A DNA stretch of 57,696 nucleotides, from positions 1 to 57,696 of the forward strand of contig JAUWCL010000022.1 in assembly GCA_030609325.1 (NCBI GenBank). The letters run 5' to 3'. Position 1 is the stretch's first letter. Each line of letters begins with the position of its first letter. Of the stretch, positions 8,846-18,503 are shown in pieces. The translations under genes and the position numbers were made by a program. Below the pieces are notes generated by a model, which did not search any database, was not told the origin of the DNA, and worked only from the letters and a program-made list of their open reading frames with translations. This DNA is from Candidatus Krumholzibacteriota bacterium. Lineage in GTDB: Bacteria; Krumholzibacteriota; Krumholzibacteriia; Krumholzibacteriales; Krumholzibacteriaceae.

Positions 8846-9958
8846 ATGCTGTCATTCCTGTCGGTGATTCTGCGCAGAAAGAAGACGATAGCGCTGGCGG
8901 CGGTGGTGGGATTCGTCATATCCATTGTCCTCAGCCTCGTCCTGCCTGCGAAGTATATATCGCTGGCCGCCTTTATCCCGGGAGGCGTCGAGCAGGAGCT
9001 GACCGGATCGAACAGTTTTCTCTCTCGCCTGGGAGCCTTCAGCGATTCGTACGCCACATTAATCCGTGTCAGAAGGAATTACATCATCGACTACATAGTG
9101 CGCAGTCACAGGATGGCAAGCCTGATGGACTCGCGGTTCGATCTCAGGGAGATGTACGGTAAGGATTCCATCACGGAGGCGAGACGGGAGCTCCGTGAAA
9201 GGACGTACGTGAACGTCAGGGACGAAGGAGTCCTGGAGATAGCGGTCGAGGCGCCCGACGCGGTCCTCGCGAGGGATATGACCGCTGCCTACATAGAATT
9301 CGTGGACAGTATCCTCCTGGAACTCATCATCGATAACGCCGAGGCAAAGGTGGCGTACCTCGAAGAGGCGCTTGCCAAAGGAGAGCAGGCCAGAGCGGCC
9401 TCGGACTCGGTTCTGAGCGGATTCATGGCTTCCAAAGGTATATTCGAGATCGAGAGCCAGGCAAAGGCTGCATTCCAGATAATCGGTGCGCTTACTGCCA
9501 GGGTGAGCGCCCTCGAGGTGGAAAGAAACATGCTGAGCATGACGCGGCGCGAGGGCTCCCCCGATCTCAGGAAACTCGACCTGGAGATCGAGAAACTCAG
9601 GGTGGAGATTGACAGGGCCACCGGGACGGGAGGCGGAGAGGGCCTTTTTCCGCCTCTTTCCGACATGCCCGGACTGGCTGCCGAATATCTCGGCATGGTA
9701 GCTGAGAGGATGGCGCAGGAATTCGCCCTGGCATATATAAGAATCAAACTCGAGGATGCGAAGATCTCAGCTAAAAGCAGGGTCAGCGCCATCCGTGTCA
9801 TCGATCCGCCTGTAGTCCCGGAGAGAAGGAGCTGGCCGAAGAGAAAGCAGATCGTGATAATACTGACCATGGCGAGCGTATTCTGGGCCTGCTTTATCAT
9901 AGTGGTTCGTGAAAAGATATCGGCTGAAAGTGGCGGCTCAGAGGAAGCGGGCGGATGA
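8846..9958 (+). CDS. Wzz-type polysaccharide chain-length determinant
   Basis: A 370-residue inner-membrane protein with one helix near each end (about 14-34 and 336-356). Between them is a large periplasmic part with long heptad-rich helices (residues 160-270). The proline motif before the second helix is present (IDPPVVPERRSWPKRKQI), as in Wzz/PCP co-polymerases that set glycan length. There is no cytoplasmic tyrosine-kinase domain. ATG 8846 is chosen for AAGGAGA 6 bases upstream; the longer frame to 8753 lies inside the preceding gene. Its stop overlaps the next gene's ATG (ATGA), so the group is probably one operon. Confidence 0.85.
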   Translation: MLSFLSVILRRKKTIALAAVVGFVISIVLSLVLPAKYISLAAFIPGGVEQELTGSNSFLSRLGAFSDSYATLIRVRRNYIIDYIVRSHRMASLMDSRFDLREMYGKDSITEARRELRERTYVNVRDEGVLEIAVEAPDAVLARDMTAAYIEFVDSILLELIIDNAEAKVAYLEEALAKGEQARAASDSVLSGFMASKGIFEIESQAKAAFQIIGALTARVSALEVERNMLSMTRREGSPDLRKLDLEIEKLRVEIDRATGTGGGEGLFPPLSDMPGLAAEYLGMVAERMAQEFALAYIRIKLEDAKISAKSRVSAIRVIDPPVVPERRSWPKRKQIVIILTMASVFWACFIIVVREKISAESGGSEEAGG

Positions 9959-11388
9959 ACGGCGATTCGCCATATGTCAATTGCAGCGGTGGGGATAACC
10001 ATGTCAGGGGTGGATCCGGCGGCGGAGCGGATGACAGCGGATCGCGCAAAGTCCGCCGGAGACTTGCCGGCGCGTTTCTCGTCACGGCGGTGTTGATCAC
10101 GGCGGCGGCCGTACTGCTTCCGTCCGGGGCGATAATACTTCTGCTGCTGGCCGTCCTTGCGCTCCCGGCATTTTTTTTCCTTATGGCGAGGCCGGAGTAT
10201 GTACTGGCGATTATTCTGTTCATGACGTTCACCAACTTCTACATCTTTCTGCCGATGGGACTGTTCAGGCCTCTGTCCCTTCTGCTGGTGACCGCGCTGC
10301 TCGCTGTCTGGCTCGATGGACGCAGGCTGGTCTTTCGAGATCGGTTCCTTTCGACGCTGATATTCGCCTTCTTTCTGATTGCGTTTCATTCGATGGTGTT
10401 TGCCGAGGATTTCCCGTCATCGATAGACGAATTCGAATCCCTGACGGGCGTCCTTGTGATTATTGCGACGGTGCTGCTCCTGGCAGATTCCAGGAAATAC
10501 TTCCTCGCATTTCTTATAGTGCTGACCCTCGCGACGATGATCAGCAATTTTTTTCCATTCATTATTCCACCGCCAAGCGAGTTTGCATCAAAGACGCTCA
10601 TGTGGGAAGAAGGCGTCCTTCGTTACGAAGGTTATCAACTCGAGGCGAACTACTTCGCCTTTCACCAGGTGTTCATAATCCCCATCCTGCTCTTCCTGCT
10701 GGTAAAATTCGACAGGCCGAGGTGTGTCAGGCCCTTGATCCTGGCCGCTCTGGCCGGTACGGTCTTCGTCCTGATGCTCAGTTTCTCACGGGGTGGATTC
10801 GTGGGCCTGCTGGTGATTCTCGCCGTTCTGCTCGTCGTCGAGAGAAGGAACCGTGCGGTCATGACGATCGCGGTAGTGGGCATGGCCATCCTGACAGTGG
10901 CGGCACCGGCGTTGTACTGGGACCGCATCATCTCTCTGTACGAGGCGGCGAAACACGTCTCGCAGGATCATGCGATCATGGTGAGGGTCCAGACCCTGAG
11001 GGTCGCTTTCATCCTGGGATTCGAGAATCCGGTTTTCGGTGTAGGAATAGGAAACTTCATCTACCATTCTGCACGTTTTATTCCCTTCACGAAGGTCGTT
11101 CACAGCGCGTTCCTGCAGATTTTCTCCGAGCTGGGCCTGCCCGGCCTGCTTGTCGTGTCGACGATCTTCATCAGGAATCTCTTCATCATACGGTCGATGA
11201 TGCGTTCTGACTCGAACGGGGAGAGGGCCCAACTGGGCAGATTCCTGATGGTTCAGCAGATCGCCATGGCGGCCAACGCGATGTTTATTCCGATCGGGTA
11301 TGAGTTCATCTTCTGGATCCCGCTCGTGATACCGTCCCTCGCGAACCTCGCCTATTCGGAAAAGGCGGGCGAACCGGAACGTCTATAG
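9955..11388 (+). CDS. O-antigen ligase/polymerase family protein
   Basis: A 477-residue polytopic protein with about 12 hydrophobic segments. The Wzy_C/WaaL signature is visible: a cytoplasmic SFSRGGFVGLL turn, then a periplasmic loop and NPVFGVGIGNF with a histidine-containing helix (VVHSAFLQIFSELGLPGLL). Such proteins either polymerise repeat units or ligate the finished glycan to a carrier. With Wzx and a Wzz-type protein immediately upstream, polymerase (Wzy) is the likelier role. The 40-residue N-terminus before the first helix is hydrophilic and may be over-called. Its last 37 bases overlap the convergent gene on the other strand. Confidence 0.82.
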   Translation: MNGDSPYVNCSGGDNHVRGGSGGGADDSGSRKVRRRLAGAFLVTAVLITAAAVLLPSGAIILLLLAVLALPAFFFLMARPEYVLAIILFMTFTNFYIFLPMGLFRPLSLLLVTALLAVWLDGRRLVFRDRFLSTLIFAFFLIAFHSMVFAEDFPSSIDEFESLTGVLVIIATVLLLADSRKYFLAFLIVLTLATMISNFFPFIIPPPSEFASKTLMWEEGVLRYEGYQLEANYFAFHQVFIIPILLFLLVKFDRPRCVRPLILAALAGTVFVLMLSFSRGGFVGLLVILAVLLVVERRNRAVMTIAVVGMAILTVAAPALYWDRIISLYEAAKHVSQDHAIMVRVQTLRVAFILGFENPVFGVGIGNFIYHSARFIPFTKVVHSAFLQIFSELGLPGLLVVSTIFIRNLFIIRSMMRSDSNGERAQLGRFLMVQQIAMAANAMFIPIGYEFIFWIPLVIPSLANLAYSEKAGEPERL

Positions 11389-12983
11389 CAGGAGAGGAAG
11401 AATCCCCCGCCCAGAGACAGGTTCATGAACTCGTAATCGGAGCTGAAACGCGAATCAAATATGATATCTCTTTCCTGGACCTTGATTCTTTCAAGGTCCT
11501 CCGGCCGTCTTCCGCGATGTATCTGGATATTTCCGAGCAGCAGCAGGTCGGGCTTCCTGTCCAGGACATGCGATCCCAGGGTTTTCATGTGCCCCGGCTG
11601 ATTCGATACGATCTTTCCCTTTCTGGCAATTTCCGGTTCGGTGAGCCCCAGGATGTCGATGATGGGCAGGCCGCTGTAGTATCCGATCGCTCCGGTAGAT
11701 CCGCATCCGAGGATCGTTCCTTCGGGCAGCCGGGCGCCCAGCGTCTCGCCGACCCGCCCGAAGGCCTTGACGGCAAGCCGTTCGCGGACAAAGCCGTCGT
11801 AACCGGATGAGCCGGGGGCCATCGCGACGCTGGCGAATATTACTGCGAGCGCGACAGACTGCCAGGCGCAGCTCTGGCACCGTTGTCCTGTTCGCTGAAG
11901 CATCGTGGCGCGGGGGATCGCTGCCGCGGCCATGACGGCTATCGCCGGGAGGCATGGGACGAGAAGCCTGTACTGCGGCATCCAGTCCCCGCCGAGGACC
12001 GTCACAATGATCCAGTTGAGGACGATGATCGAGAGCGGGACGACCGCCCGCCCGAAGTAGCGACGGTGGTGATGAGGGTCCCGCGCGGTATTTTCGCTGC
12101 TCACTGCGGTGCTGTCGGTATGCTCGTCGCTGCAGCCGTTGCGTTCGCTGCCGCCGCGAAGGAAGAACAGCGCCGCCGCGGGGAGCCAGATATACCATGC
12201 GGCGAAATGCCCCGTATAGGCGATCCCGTTACGGAGCTGGATTGCTGGTGCGCCTGTCTTGGCGTAGAAGGTGTTGGGCAGGACACCGCCGAAATAGGAG
12301 ATCTTCCATAAGAGGTAGGGGGCGAGGAGCAGCGCCGCTGCGAGGATTCCCTCGGCTGCGACCCTGCGCGTCTTCTCCCCGCGCACTATAAGGAGAACGG
12401 CAGCCAGCAAGTAGTAGGCGGCGCCTTCAGGTCGTACGAGCGTGAGTACGGCGAAGACGGTAAAGACGGGGCGGGGTCCACGGCCTGTCGAGAGCAGCAG
12501 CATTCCCGCGGTGAGGAGGAAGGTGAACAGGGGGATCTCGGTGCCCGAGAGGGCCCACGTGGCGAATGGAGCCGATGCAGCGAGGATCAGCGGTGCGGCC
12601 ATCGCGACGCCCGCTCCGGACCATCTCTTTTCCCCGGGAGATATCGCGGTATCGCAGGCGCGCCAGGCAAGCACGAGCGTTCCTGCCGAAAAGAGCAGCC
12701 CCAGGATCCTGGCACCCTGTACGAGCGGAATGCCTGCCCTTGCTGCAGAGGCCAGAATGATGACCCAGAGAAAATTCGTATAGCCCTCTACCCGTTCACC
12801 GGGATTGAAGACGAGGCCCTCGCCGCCGGCCGCGTTCCTGGCATACCTCATCCCTATGTAGGCGTCGTCAGGCATGTAATGGAACCACCAGAGGCCCCCG
12901 GCAAAGATCGCTGCTGCGGCAACGGCCAGAATGACGTTTCTCAGTGCGGGATTCAATCCTGTCCTCCGGGTCGACGGGGGCAT
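11352..12983 (-). CDS. GT-C membrane glycosyltransferase, AftB-like
   Basis: A 543-residue polytopic protein. After the first helix comes MPDDAYIGMRYARNAAGGEG (Asp39-Asp40), then VFNPGERVEGYTNFLWVII. This block is diagnostic of the family that includes mycobacterial terminal arabinofuranosyltransferase AftB and many unnamed bacterial homologues using polyprenyl-phosphate sugars. The C-terminal 130 residues are soluble and periplasmic. A low-complexity hydrophilic loop rich in Ser/Asp/His lies near residues 275-305. It converges with, and overlaps by 37 bases, the O-antigen ligase gene. The sugar and acceptor are unknown. Confidence 0.8.
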   Translation of the reverse strand: MPPSTRRTGLNPALRNVILAVAAAAIFAGGLWWFHYMPDDAYIGMRYARNAAGGEGLVFNPGERVEGYTNFLWVIILASAARAGIPLVQGARILGLLFSAGTLVLAWRACDTAISPGEKRWSGAGVAMAAPLILAASAPFATWALSGTEIPLFTFLLTAGMLLLSTGRGPRPVFTVFAVLTLVRPEGAAYYLLAAVLLIVRGEKTRRVAAEGILAAALLLAPYLLWKISYFGGVLPNTFYAKTGAPAIQLRNGIAYTGHFAAWYIWLPAAALFFLRGGSERNGCSDEHTDSTAVSSENTARDPHHHRRYFGRAVVPLSIIVLNWIIVTVLGGDWMPQYRLLVPCLPAIAVMAAAAIPRATMLQRTGQRCQSCAWQSVALAVIFASVAMAPGSSGYDGFVRERLAVKAFGRVGETLGARLPEGTILGCGSTGAIGYYSGLPIIDILGLTEPEIARKGKIVSNQPGHMKTLGSHVLDRKPDLLLLGNIQIHRGRRPEDLERIKVQERDIIFDSRFSSDYEFMNLSLGGGFFLSCYRRSGSPAFSE

Positions 12984-13220
12984 TCCGGGTCGATCAGTTC
13001 TCGAGGAATATCACATTTAATGAGTACGAAGGCTTTTGCTCTCATACGAGCTCCCTTTCTGTACCGCGTCGATGTTCTCTCCCTTCGGTTCGAAATTATC
13101 GCAGGCACCCCGCGACGGTCAATACGATTTGGGATGACACCGCCGCGTCGAGGGATGTATTCTGGCCGGTGGACCGACCTTTTATAAAGGATGCGGCACG
13201 GCGCACGGCAGCGGCCTCTC

Positions 13221-15587
13221 ATGAACCGTAAGACATTCGTCATACTGCTCCTTCTTCTCCTCTGCCTCGCAAATCTGACGAGATGGGCGTACAGGTCACG
13301 CGTGAGTGGTGAACGATTCTCCGCCGAGAGCGCGGCCCATTTCCGCTATACGCGGATGATCGCCTCCGGAGAGATGGTTCCCCGCCTGGATACCGACGCG
13401 CAGTACCCGGAGGGCCTGAAGGTCTTCGAGGAGACCTCCATCGGGATGGAATATCTCTACGGCCTCGCGTGGAGACTCATGCCGGCGGGAAAACCCCCGC
13501 TGGACGTGTTCGTCCGCTGGTTCTCCGTCTTTCTGTTCACGTTGGCGGCCGTACCGCTCTCTCTTCTGTCAATCGATCTGTGGGGCAGGAGGAGCTCGGG
13601 GATAGTAACGGCCTTCCTATTCGCCGTCGCCCTTCCCGTAGCTGGCAGGTCGAGCGGATTCGATATCATCAGGGAGAATCTCACTCTGCCTCTCATCGTC
13701 TTTCACGCGTGGTTGCTTGTAAGAACGTTCCGGACCGGAAGCCGCGGCACTGCGGCCCTGTCGGCGGCTTTTCTTTTTCTCGCGCTGGCCTCGTGGCAGG
13801 GAACGCAGTTCTATCTCGTCCCTCTCGTCCTCTTTCTGGCGGCTCGGGCCGTGTCAGGAAAGAATCTGGAGAGTGAGAAAAAACGGGATAGAGGAAATGG
13901 AGAGACGGCCGCCGGTTGGGCAGTGGTCGCGGCAGCCGCCGCGGCAGCCGCTGTAGTCCCGTTTCTCAGGGCGGGCGGATTCCCGACATCCCCGACCGCC
14001 GCGCTCTGCGCCGGCCTGGCCGGAGCGATGCTGGCCGGCAGGTATGCCGCGCCGGGCAGGAAAGGCCTGGTGCCGCGCCTCGCGGCCTCGGCGGCGGGCG
14101 TCGGCGCCGTCTTAGTACCGGCACTGATCTCGGGAAGATACTTCGCCGCCTATTCACATTTTCTCGGATTGATCGCATACAAGCTGAGGTATATATACAA
14201 GCCGCACGATCCGGCCATACTGCCGTTCGATGTCAGGGCTTTCTGGGTGGGTCCGTTCCATTCGCCGGACCTTCTGCATCTCTTCGTCTTCGCGCTTCCG
14301 CTGCTGCTCCTCCTGCCCGTACCCCTGGGGCGTCTCGTGGGACGGGTGAGAGAGGGCGATTTCACCGCCGCCCTGACGGGCTGGCTCGCGGCGGTGTTCT
14401 TCGTCCTCTTCCTGCTGATGATGAGGATGCTGCCGTTCTTCGGAGTTTTCGCGATAATAATCGCAGGGGGGCTGGCCGCCGTAGGATCGACCGGACCTGC
14501 AACCGGAGAAAACGATCGGGCAGGCAGAGGAATGAGGATCGCCGGACACGCGGCGGCCGCGGTCATCGCCGTCGTGATGATTCTCCAGGTGCTGTTCTGG
14601 GAGGGACGGGCCGATATCTGGAGGCACGCTTCGAGAGTACTGGACCTCCCGCGCAGGTCGAAATATGTCGTATTTCCCTTCGGCCGCGATCCGGCAGGGG
14701 CGATGCTCGAGTGGATATCGTCCAATACGGATCGGGCAGACGTAATCATGTCCCTGCATTACCTGTCGCCCCAGATCCTCACCTATACGGGAAGGCCCAC
14801 GAACCTCAACGATTTCTTCGAGGCTCCGCGCATTCGGGCAAAGGCGAACGCGATGCTGCGCAGCCTCTATTCGAGCGAGGAGAGATTTCTCTCGTTCTGC
14901 GGGGAAAACAACAGCGACTACCTCGTGCTCAGCGCGGCTGTCGGATGCGATCCGACGCGCGACTCACCCCTGTACCAGGCGGGATTCGATCATATGCCCC
15001 CGGGATGCGCCGCCTATCGCCTGATGTTCGAGCCGCGGAAGCTCAGATCGTTCGATCTCGTATACGAGAACGAGATCTACCGTGTTTTCAGGGTCGGAGA
15101 GCCGCCCGTGGAGAGGCGGCGGACGGCATCCCCGCTTTTCTACAGGGGCGACCTGCTCCGGCGCTCCGACGGAGACATCGAGGAGTTCTACAACACGGTG
15201 AGGTACATGTATGCCGTGACCGTGCGTTCGTCGAGGCTGATCGGGGCGGGGGCGGAGGCAGAGGCGGAGAAGCTGCTGGCCGGCGTTCTGAAGATCGAAT
15301 ACTTTCACCCGGCCTGGCGGCTGCTCGACCTGCTCTACAGGAAGCAGCGTCTGACGCTCGAGCGGCTCGCGCTCGCCGAGTTCGCATGGTCCAGCGATCC
15401 GTGGCGCCCCGGGGTGTGCCTGTCCCTGGCCGGGAGCAGGCTCGCTGCCGGCGACAGGGACGGCGCGCGGGAAGCGCTGGGAGTCTGCTCCACCCTTTCG
15501 ATGACGGAGGGGGAGACAGTTCGGTTCAAACGCCTCGCGGAGCACGTAGGATTGAAAGACGCGGCTGGTACCGAACAGGGTGAGTGA
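13221..15587 (+). CDS. Large GT-C membrane protein, STT3/PglB-like topology
   Basis: A 788-residue protein with a membrane part of about 12 segments (residues 1-480) and a soluble C-terminal part (about 480-788). The first loop reads SAAHFRYTRMIASGEM then TDAQYPEGLKVFEETSIGME, close in layout to the first external loop of STT3/oligosaccharyltransferase-like GT-C proteins. The soluble part contains a segment (ISSNTDRADVIMSLHYLSPQ, then TGRPTNLNDF) like the periplasmic domain of STT3, and ends in helical pairs that could be TPR-like. ATG 13221 is chosen; a GTG-type extension to 13191 has no support. A glycosyl or oligosaccharyl transferase role is inferred. Confidence 0.65.
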   Translation: MNRKTFVILLLLLLCLANLTRWAYRSRVSGERFSAESAAHFRYTRMIASGEMVPRLDTDAQYPEGLKVFEETSIGMEYLYGLAWRLMPAGKPPLDVFVRWFSVFLFTLAAVPLSLLSIDLWGRRSSGIVTAFLFAVALPVAGRSSGFDIIRENLTLPLIVFHAWLLVRTFRTGSRGTAALSAAFLFLALASWQGTQFYLVPLVLFLAARAVSGKNLESEKKRDRGNGETAAGWAVVAAAAAAAAVVPFLRAGGFPTSPTAALCAGLAGAMLAGRYAAPGRKGLVPRLAASAAGVGAVLVPALISGRYFAAYSHFLGLIAYKLRYIYKPHDPAILPFDVRAFWVGPFHSPDLLHLFVFALPLLLLLPVPLGRLVGRVREGDFTAALTGWLAAVFFVLFLLMMRMLPFFGVFAIIIAGGLAAVGSTGPATGENDRAGRGMRIAGHAAAAVIAVVMILQVLFWEGRADIWRHASRVLDLPRRSKYVVFPFGRDPAGAMLEWISSNTDRADVIMSLHYLSPQILTYTGRPTNLNDFFEAPRIRAKANAMLRSLYSSEERFLSFCGENNSDYLVLSAAVGCDPTRDSPLYQAGFDHMPPGCAAYRLMFEPRKLRSFDLVYENEIYRVFRVGEPPVERRRTASPLFYRGDLLRRSDGDIEEFYNTVRYMYAVTVRSSRLIGAGAEAEAEKLLAGVLKIEYFHPAWRLLDLLYRKQRLTLERLALAEFAWSSDPWRPGVCLSLAGSRLAAGDRDGAREALGVCSTLSMTEGETVRFKRLAEHVGLKDAAGTEQGE

Positions 15588-15609
15588 GGCGTGATGATCG
15601 ATGGTCGGT

Positions 15610-16557
15610 TCAGAAGCGGTAGGCGGCGGTTACCCTGGTCTGCCTGCCGAGATCGTTCTCCGGGTCGAATCCGAATGCCAGCGCCAGCCTGGCGCCGCCG
15701 AACCCGGCGGAGACACCACACCACGGTATCGTCCTGCTGTAATTGACGGTCCGGACGTCCGCCCCGGCCTGCAGCCAGAGGATGTCCCTGATCAGGGTCA
15801 GCTCGCCTCCGAGACGGTAGCTGTTCAGCTCGCTATCACGGAAGACGACGTCGAACTCGGCCGAGAAACGCTCGTGAAGGAATTTCTCGAGCGAGGCCGC
15901 CAGGACGATGGCAGGATCGATCTCCCAGACGCTGTGCGGGTAATGGACCGTGCTCCAGACGTCCCTTAACATTGCCGCGAGCCACATATGCTTGCTCAGC
16001 CTCGTTGTGAAAGCGAGATCGATGGATGATCCCCAGGCCCCCGCGTCGTCGATATCGGACCAGCTCTTCATCGCTCTCCAGCCGACGCCGATGAAGCTGT
16101 ACGGGTTGAAGCTGAACGCGGCCGAGAAGCCCACGGTCCCCTCGTTCCAGCCCGATCCCTCGGAGAGTTTCAGCCCGAGATGAGATATCGTCATCGCCAC
16201 GGCGAGACGTCTGACCTCGACCGTGCCGTCCACCGAGGTTCGTGAATCGAGAAGACCTGTGCCGGCTGAAACGACTGTGTACAGATTGTCCATCCCGGGG
16301 ATCGGCCTGGTCGTTCCGATGCCGATGCCCGGCGTAGTGAGAAACACGAGGTTGGCCGGGTTCCAGTAGGCCGCCGCCTCGTCGCGGACGAGGATCGTGC
16401 CGGCGCCGCCGAGCGCCTGGCCGCGCGCATCCCATCCCAGCGGCAGGAAGGTTCCTCCGCGCGATCCCTCCCCGGCCCGCAGGGCGGGCGGATGCAGCAG
16501 TACGATCGCCGGAAGAAGCAGCAGGATCGCTGCCGTTATGAGAACACGCCTGACCAT
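15610..16557 (-). CDS. PorV/PorQ-like outer-membrane beta-barrel protein
   Basis: 315 residues with a signal peptide (LITAAILLLLPAIVLL) and alternating beta-strand character to a C-terminal aromatic (TRVTAAYRF). The N-terminal hallmark of the PorV/PorQ/UPF0164 family is clear: ARGQALGGAGTILVRDEAAA followed by YWNPANLVFL. In Bacteroidota PorV is the shuttle that receives type IX cargo at the Sov translocon. The start codon follows the stop of the upstream Ig/FlgD-like gene with no gap (TAG then ATG at 16557), so the two are almost certainly co-translated. A similar pair occurs at 33.4-35.3 kb. Confidence 0.85.
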   Translation of the reverse strand: MVRRVLITAAILLLLPAIVLLHPPALRAGEGSRGGTFLPLGWDARGQALGGAGTILVRDEAAAYWNPANLVFLTTPGIGIGTTRPIPGMDNLYTVVSAGTGLLDSRTSVDGTVEVRRLAVAMTISHLGLKLSEGSGWNEGTVGFSAAFSFNPYSFIGVGWRAMKSWSDIDDAGAWGSSIDLAFTTRLSKHMWLAAMLRDVWSTVHYPHSVWEIDPAIVLAASLEKFLHERFSAEFDVVFRDSELNSYRLGGELTLIRDILWLQAGADVRTVNYSRTIPWCGVSAGFGGARLALAFGFDPENDLGRQTRVTAAYRF

Positions 16558-18153
16558 CTATCTCACCACCGCGATGAATGCCTTGTCGACGGTCCTGCCT
16601 CCCGAGTGCTCGATAGTGATCACGACGAGGCAGGGGCCGTTCTTCACAGTTTCCCCGTCGTCGTTGGTAAGGTCCCACGCGATGTCGAAGCTCGTCCCGG
16701 GACCGGGCACGGCGATCCTCCTGATCCTCTCGCCCCTCATGTCGTAGATCTCGAGGGTCACGGAGGAAGCAGTCTTAGCGGAGACGACCTGGAATATATT
16801 GGGACACCTGAAGACCTCGGGATATGTGATACCCGTAGTCGGGTCGAGAGTGGTGTGTACCGTGTTGGAACTCGCACTTTCATTGCCCGCGTTGTCCTTC
16901 CCGACGGCCCGGAACTCGTTCAGCCCCTCGCTGAGGGTGAGCTCGAAGGGCTCTCCAGGCGCCAGACCGGCTGTTATGAACCAGGTGCTGTCGATGGAGC
17001 CGCCCGCCTGCCGGTAGACGAACAGGGAATCGGTGTCGTCGTCGTACTGGATGTAGAGGTTGAGCTCGAGCTGTATCATCCTCTCGGGAGGATCCGCTAT
17101 CAGGGGTGGTGTCGGAGGCGTCCTGTCGAGCTTGAATGAGATCTGCTTGTTCGACTGGTTGCCGAACGGATCCCCGGCGAATGCCTTGAGCATGTAGCCG
17201 CCATCGACGAAGCCGGCGTCGCCGTTCACAGTGTCGGGTGTGTCGAATCGCCAGTATAGGGTGTCGGCGTCGAACCAGGTCGAATCGGCGGGGAACCGGT
17301 TGCTCTCGACCATGTCGGCGCCTGTCCACGAAAGCTCCAGTGAGCTGACACCGCTGTGGTCGAATGCCCGCCCGATGATCTCGTGCGGGACCTCGCGCGT
17401 GTTTGAGGGCACATCGGTGAGTATCTCGAGCTCAGGGCCGTCCGAATCCACGAAGACACTTCCGCTGTCGGCGTCGGAGTTTCCCGCTTCGTCGTCCACC
17501 GTGATCGTGATGACGTGGAAGCCGCTCTCGGCGGCGGCGGGTTTCCAGACGCCGGTCCACTCGCCGTCGCCCTGGACGTCAACCGGATCGACCGTCTCGA
17601 GATCCGAAGGATTTCTGACGGTCATTCTCGCCGACGCTCCCGTCTCCCAGCCCGATACGCTGAAATAGACGGTAACCGAGGCGGAAGTGTCGGGCCATCC
17701 CGGCGAGAAGACGCCGGGCTCTATCCGTTCGATGTTCACCTGCGGCGATGTGAGATCGATGATGACGGTCCTCAGGATACTCTCGCCTGTGCTGCCGGTT
17801 GCCTCGTAGAGGTGGAGGTCGTACTCGCCCTCGGGCAGGACGGTGCCTGTCCAGTCGGTGCCGCCCCAGAAGGCCGCGCGGTTGCCCGCGGCGGCGGAAG
17901 TCTCGAACATAAGGGTATCATATACGGTCGGCGCCGTTTTGTCCCTGACCGTCACGATCAGGGTGTCGACCTGGGCCGAAAGGTTTACTGTGACGGTCAT
18001 CTCGTCCCTGACGCCGTCACCGTCGGGCGATATCGAGGGGAAATTTATGAAGAGGGAGGCGCTTCCCGCCCAGGCCGCAAGAACGGCCGCGGAGGAGATC
18101 GCCAGTATTGCATGAATTGTCCGGATCGTGCGGCGCACGGGTACACCTCTCAT
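16558..18153 (-). CDS. Secreted multi-domain Ig-like protein with FlgD-like C-terminus
   Basis: 531 residues. After a signal-type helix comes INFPSISPDGDGVRDEMTVT, the motif that starts FlgD-Ig-like and gliding-motility-like repeats. Several beta-sandwich units follow, each with LTSPQVNI, DRTPPTPPL or DNAGNESA-type Ig/Big signatures. The end is a FlgD-like domain (VTLEIYDMRGERIRRIAVPG, WDLTNDDGETVKNG). No enzyme motif is visible. It is most simply a surface or secreted structural protein exported by a type IX-like route. The adjoining PorV-like gene may be its dedicated outer-membrane partner. It is divergent from the Na/Pi symporter across about 350 bases. Confidence 0.75.
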   Translation of the reverse strand: MRGVPVRRTIRTIHAILAISSAAVLAAWAGSASLFINFPSISPDGDGVRDEMTVTVNLSAQVDTLIVTVRDKTAPTVYDTLMFETSAAAGNRAAFWGGTDWTGTVLPEGEYDLHLYEATGSTGESILRTVIIDLTSPQVNIERIEPGVFSPGWPDTSASVTVYFSVSGWETGASARMTVRNPSDLETVDPVDVQGDGEWTGVWKPAAAESGFHVITITVDDEAGNSDADSGSVFVDSDGPELEILTDVPSNTREVPHEIIGRAFDHSGVSSLELSWTGADMVESNRFPADSTWFDADTLYWRFDTPDTVNGDAGFVDGGYMLKAFAGDPFGNQSNKQISFKLDRTPPTPPLIADPPERMIQLELNLYIQYDDDTDSLFVYRQAGGSIDSTWFITAGLAPGEPFELTLSEGLNEFRAVGKDNAGNESASSNTVHTTLDPTTGITYPEVFRCPNIFQVVSAKTASSVTLEIYDMRGERIRRIAVPGPGTSFDIAWDLTNDDGETVKNGPCLVVITIEHSGGRTVDKAFIAVVR

Positions 18154-18503
18154 ATGGAGTTCGGTGCATTATATGCAATTACAGGGGGATGGGCAAATGA
18201 ATTATACCCCCGTGGCGGTGGGGAGTTCCCCCTGTTTCCACCCCGAAAATAGCCAGAATCGTGCCTGCGGGGCGACATTCATGCGGCCGCAGGGTGCCGG
18301 GAGGCATTATTTTCGGTCCAGCCTCCGGAAAAACCGGCAAACCGGCCTCGAATCCTTCAAATATTCTTGTCGCAGGGGGACTGTTCGATTATTGTTAGGG
18401 TCCTTTCGCTCGTTGGAGTTGATTCGAAGATTATGCAGGCGTCAGCCGGGCGAGGCCCGGTCGGGTCCATGCACGATATCCAGGCAGATTGAGGAGACAA
18501 GTC
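18154..18503. other. Divergent intergenic region with an inverted repeat
   Basis: About 350 bases separate the minus-strand Ig-like gene from the plus-strand symporter and should hold both promoters. A perfect 9-base inverted repeat, ACAGGGGGA at 18181-18189 and TCCCCCTGT at 18227-18235, lies in the half nearest the Ig-like gene. It could be a leader hairpin or an operator. No PhoB-box direct repeat was recognised upstream of the symporter. Confidence 0.4.

Noticed and set aside
13916-15583. 555-codon plus-strand frame inside the STT3-like gene
   Set aside because: Arginine-rich, no hydrophobic helices or motifs; frame-shifted shadow of the membrane protein.
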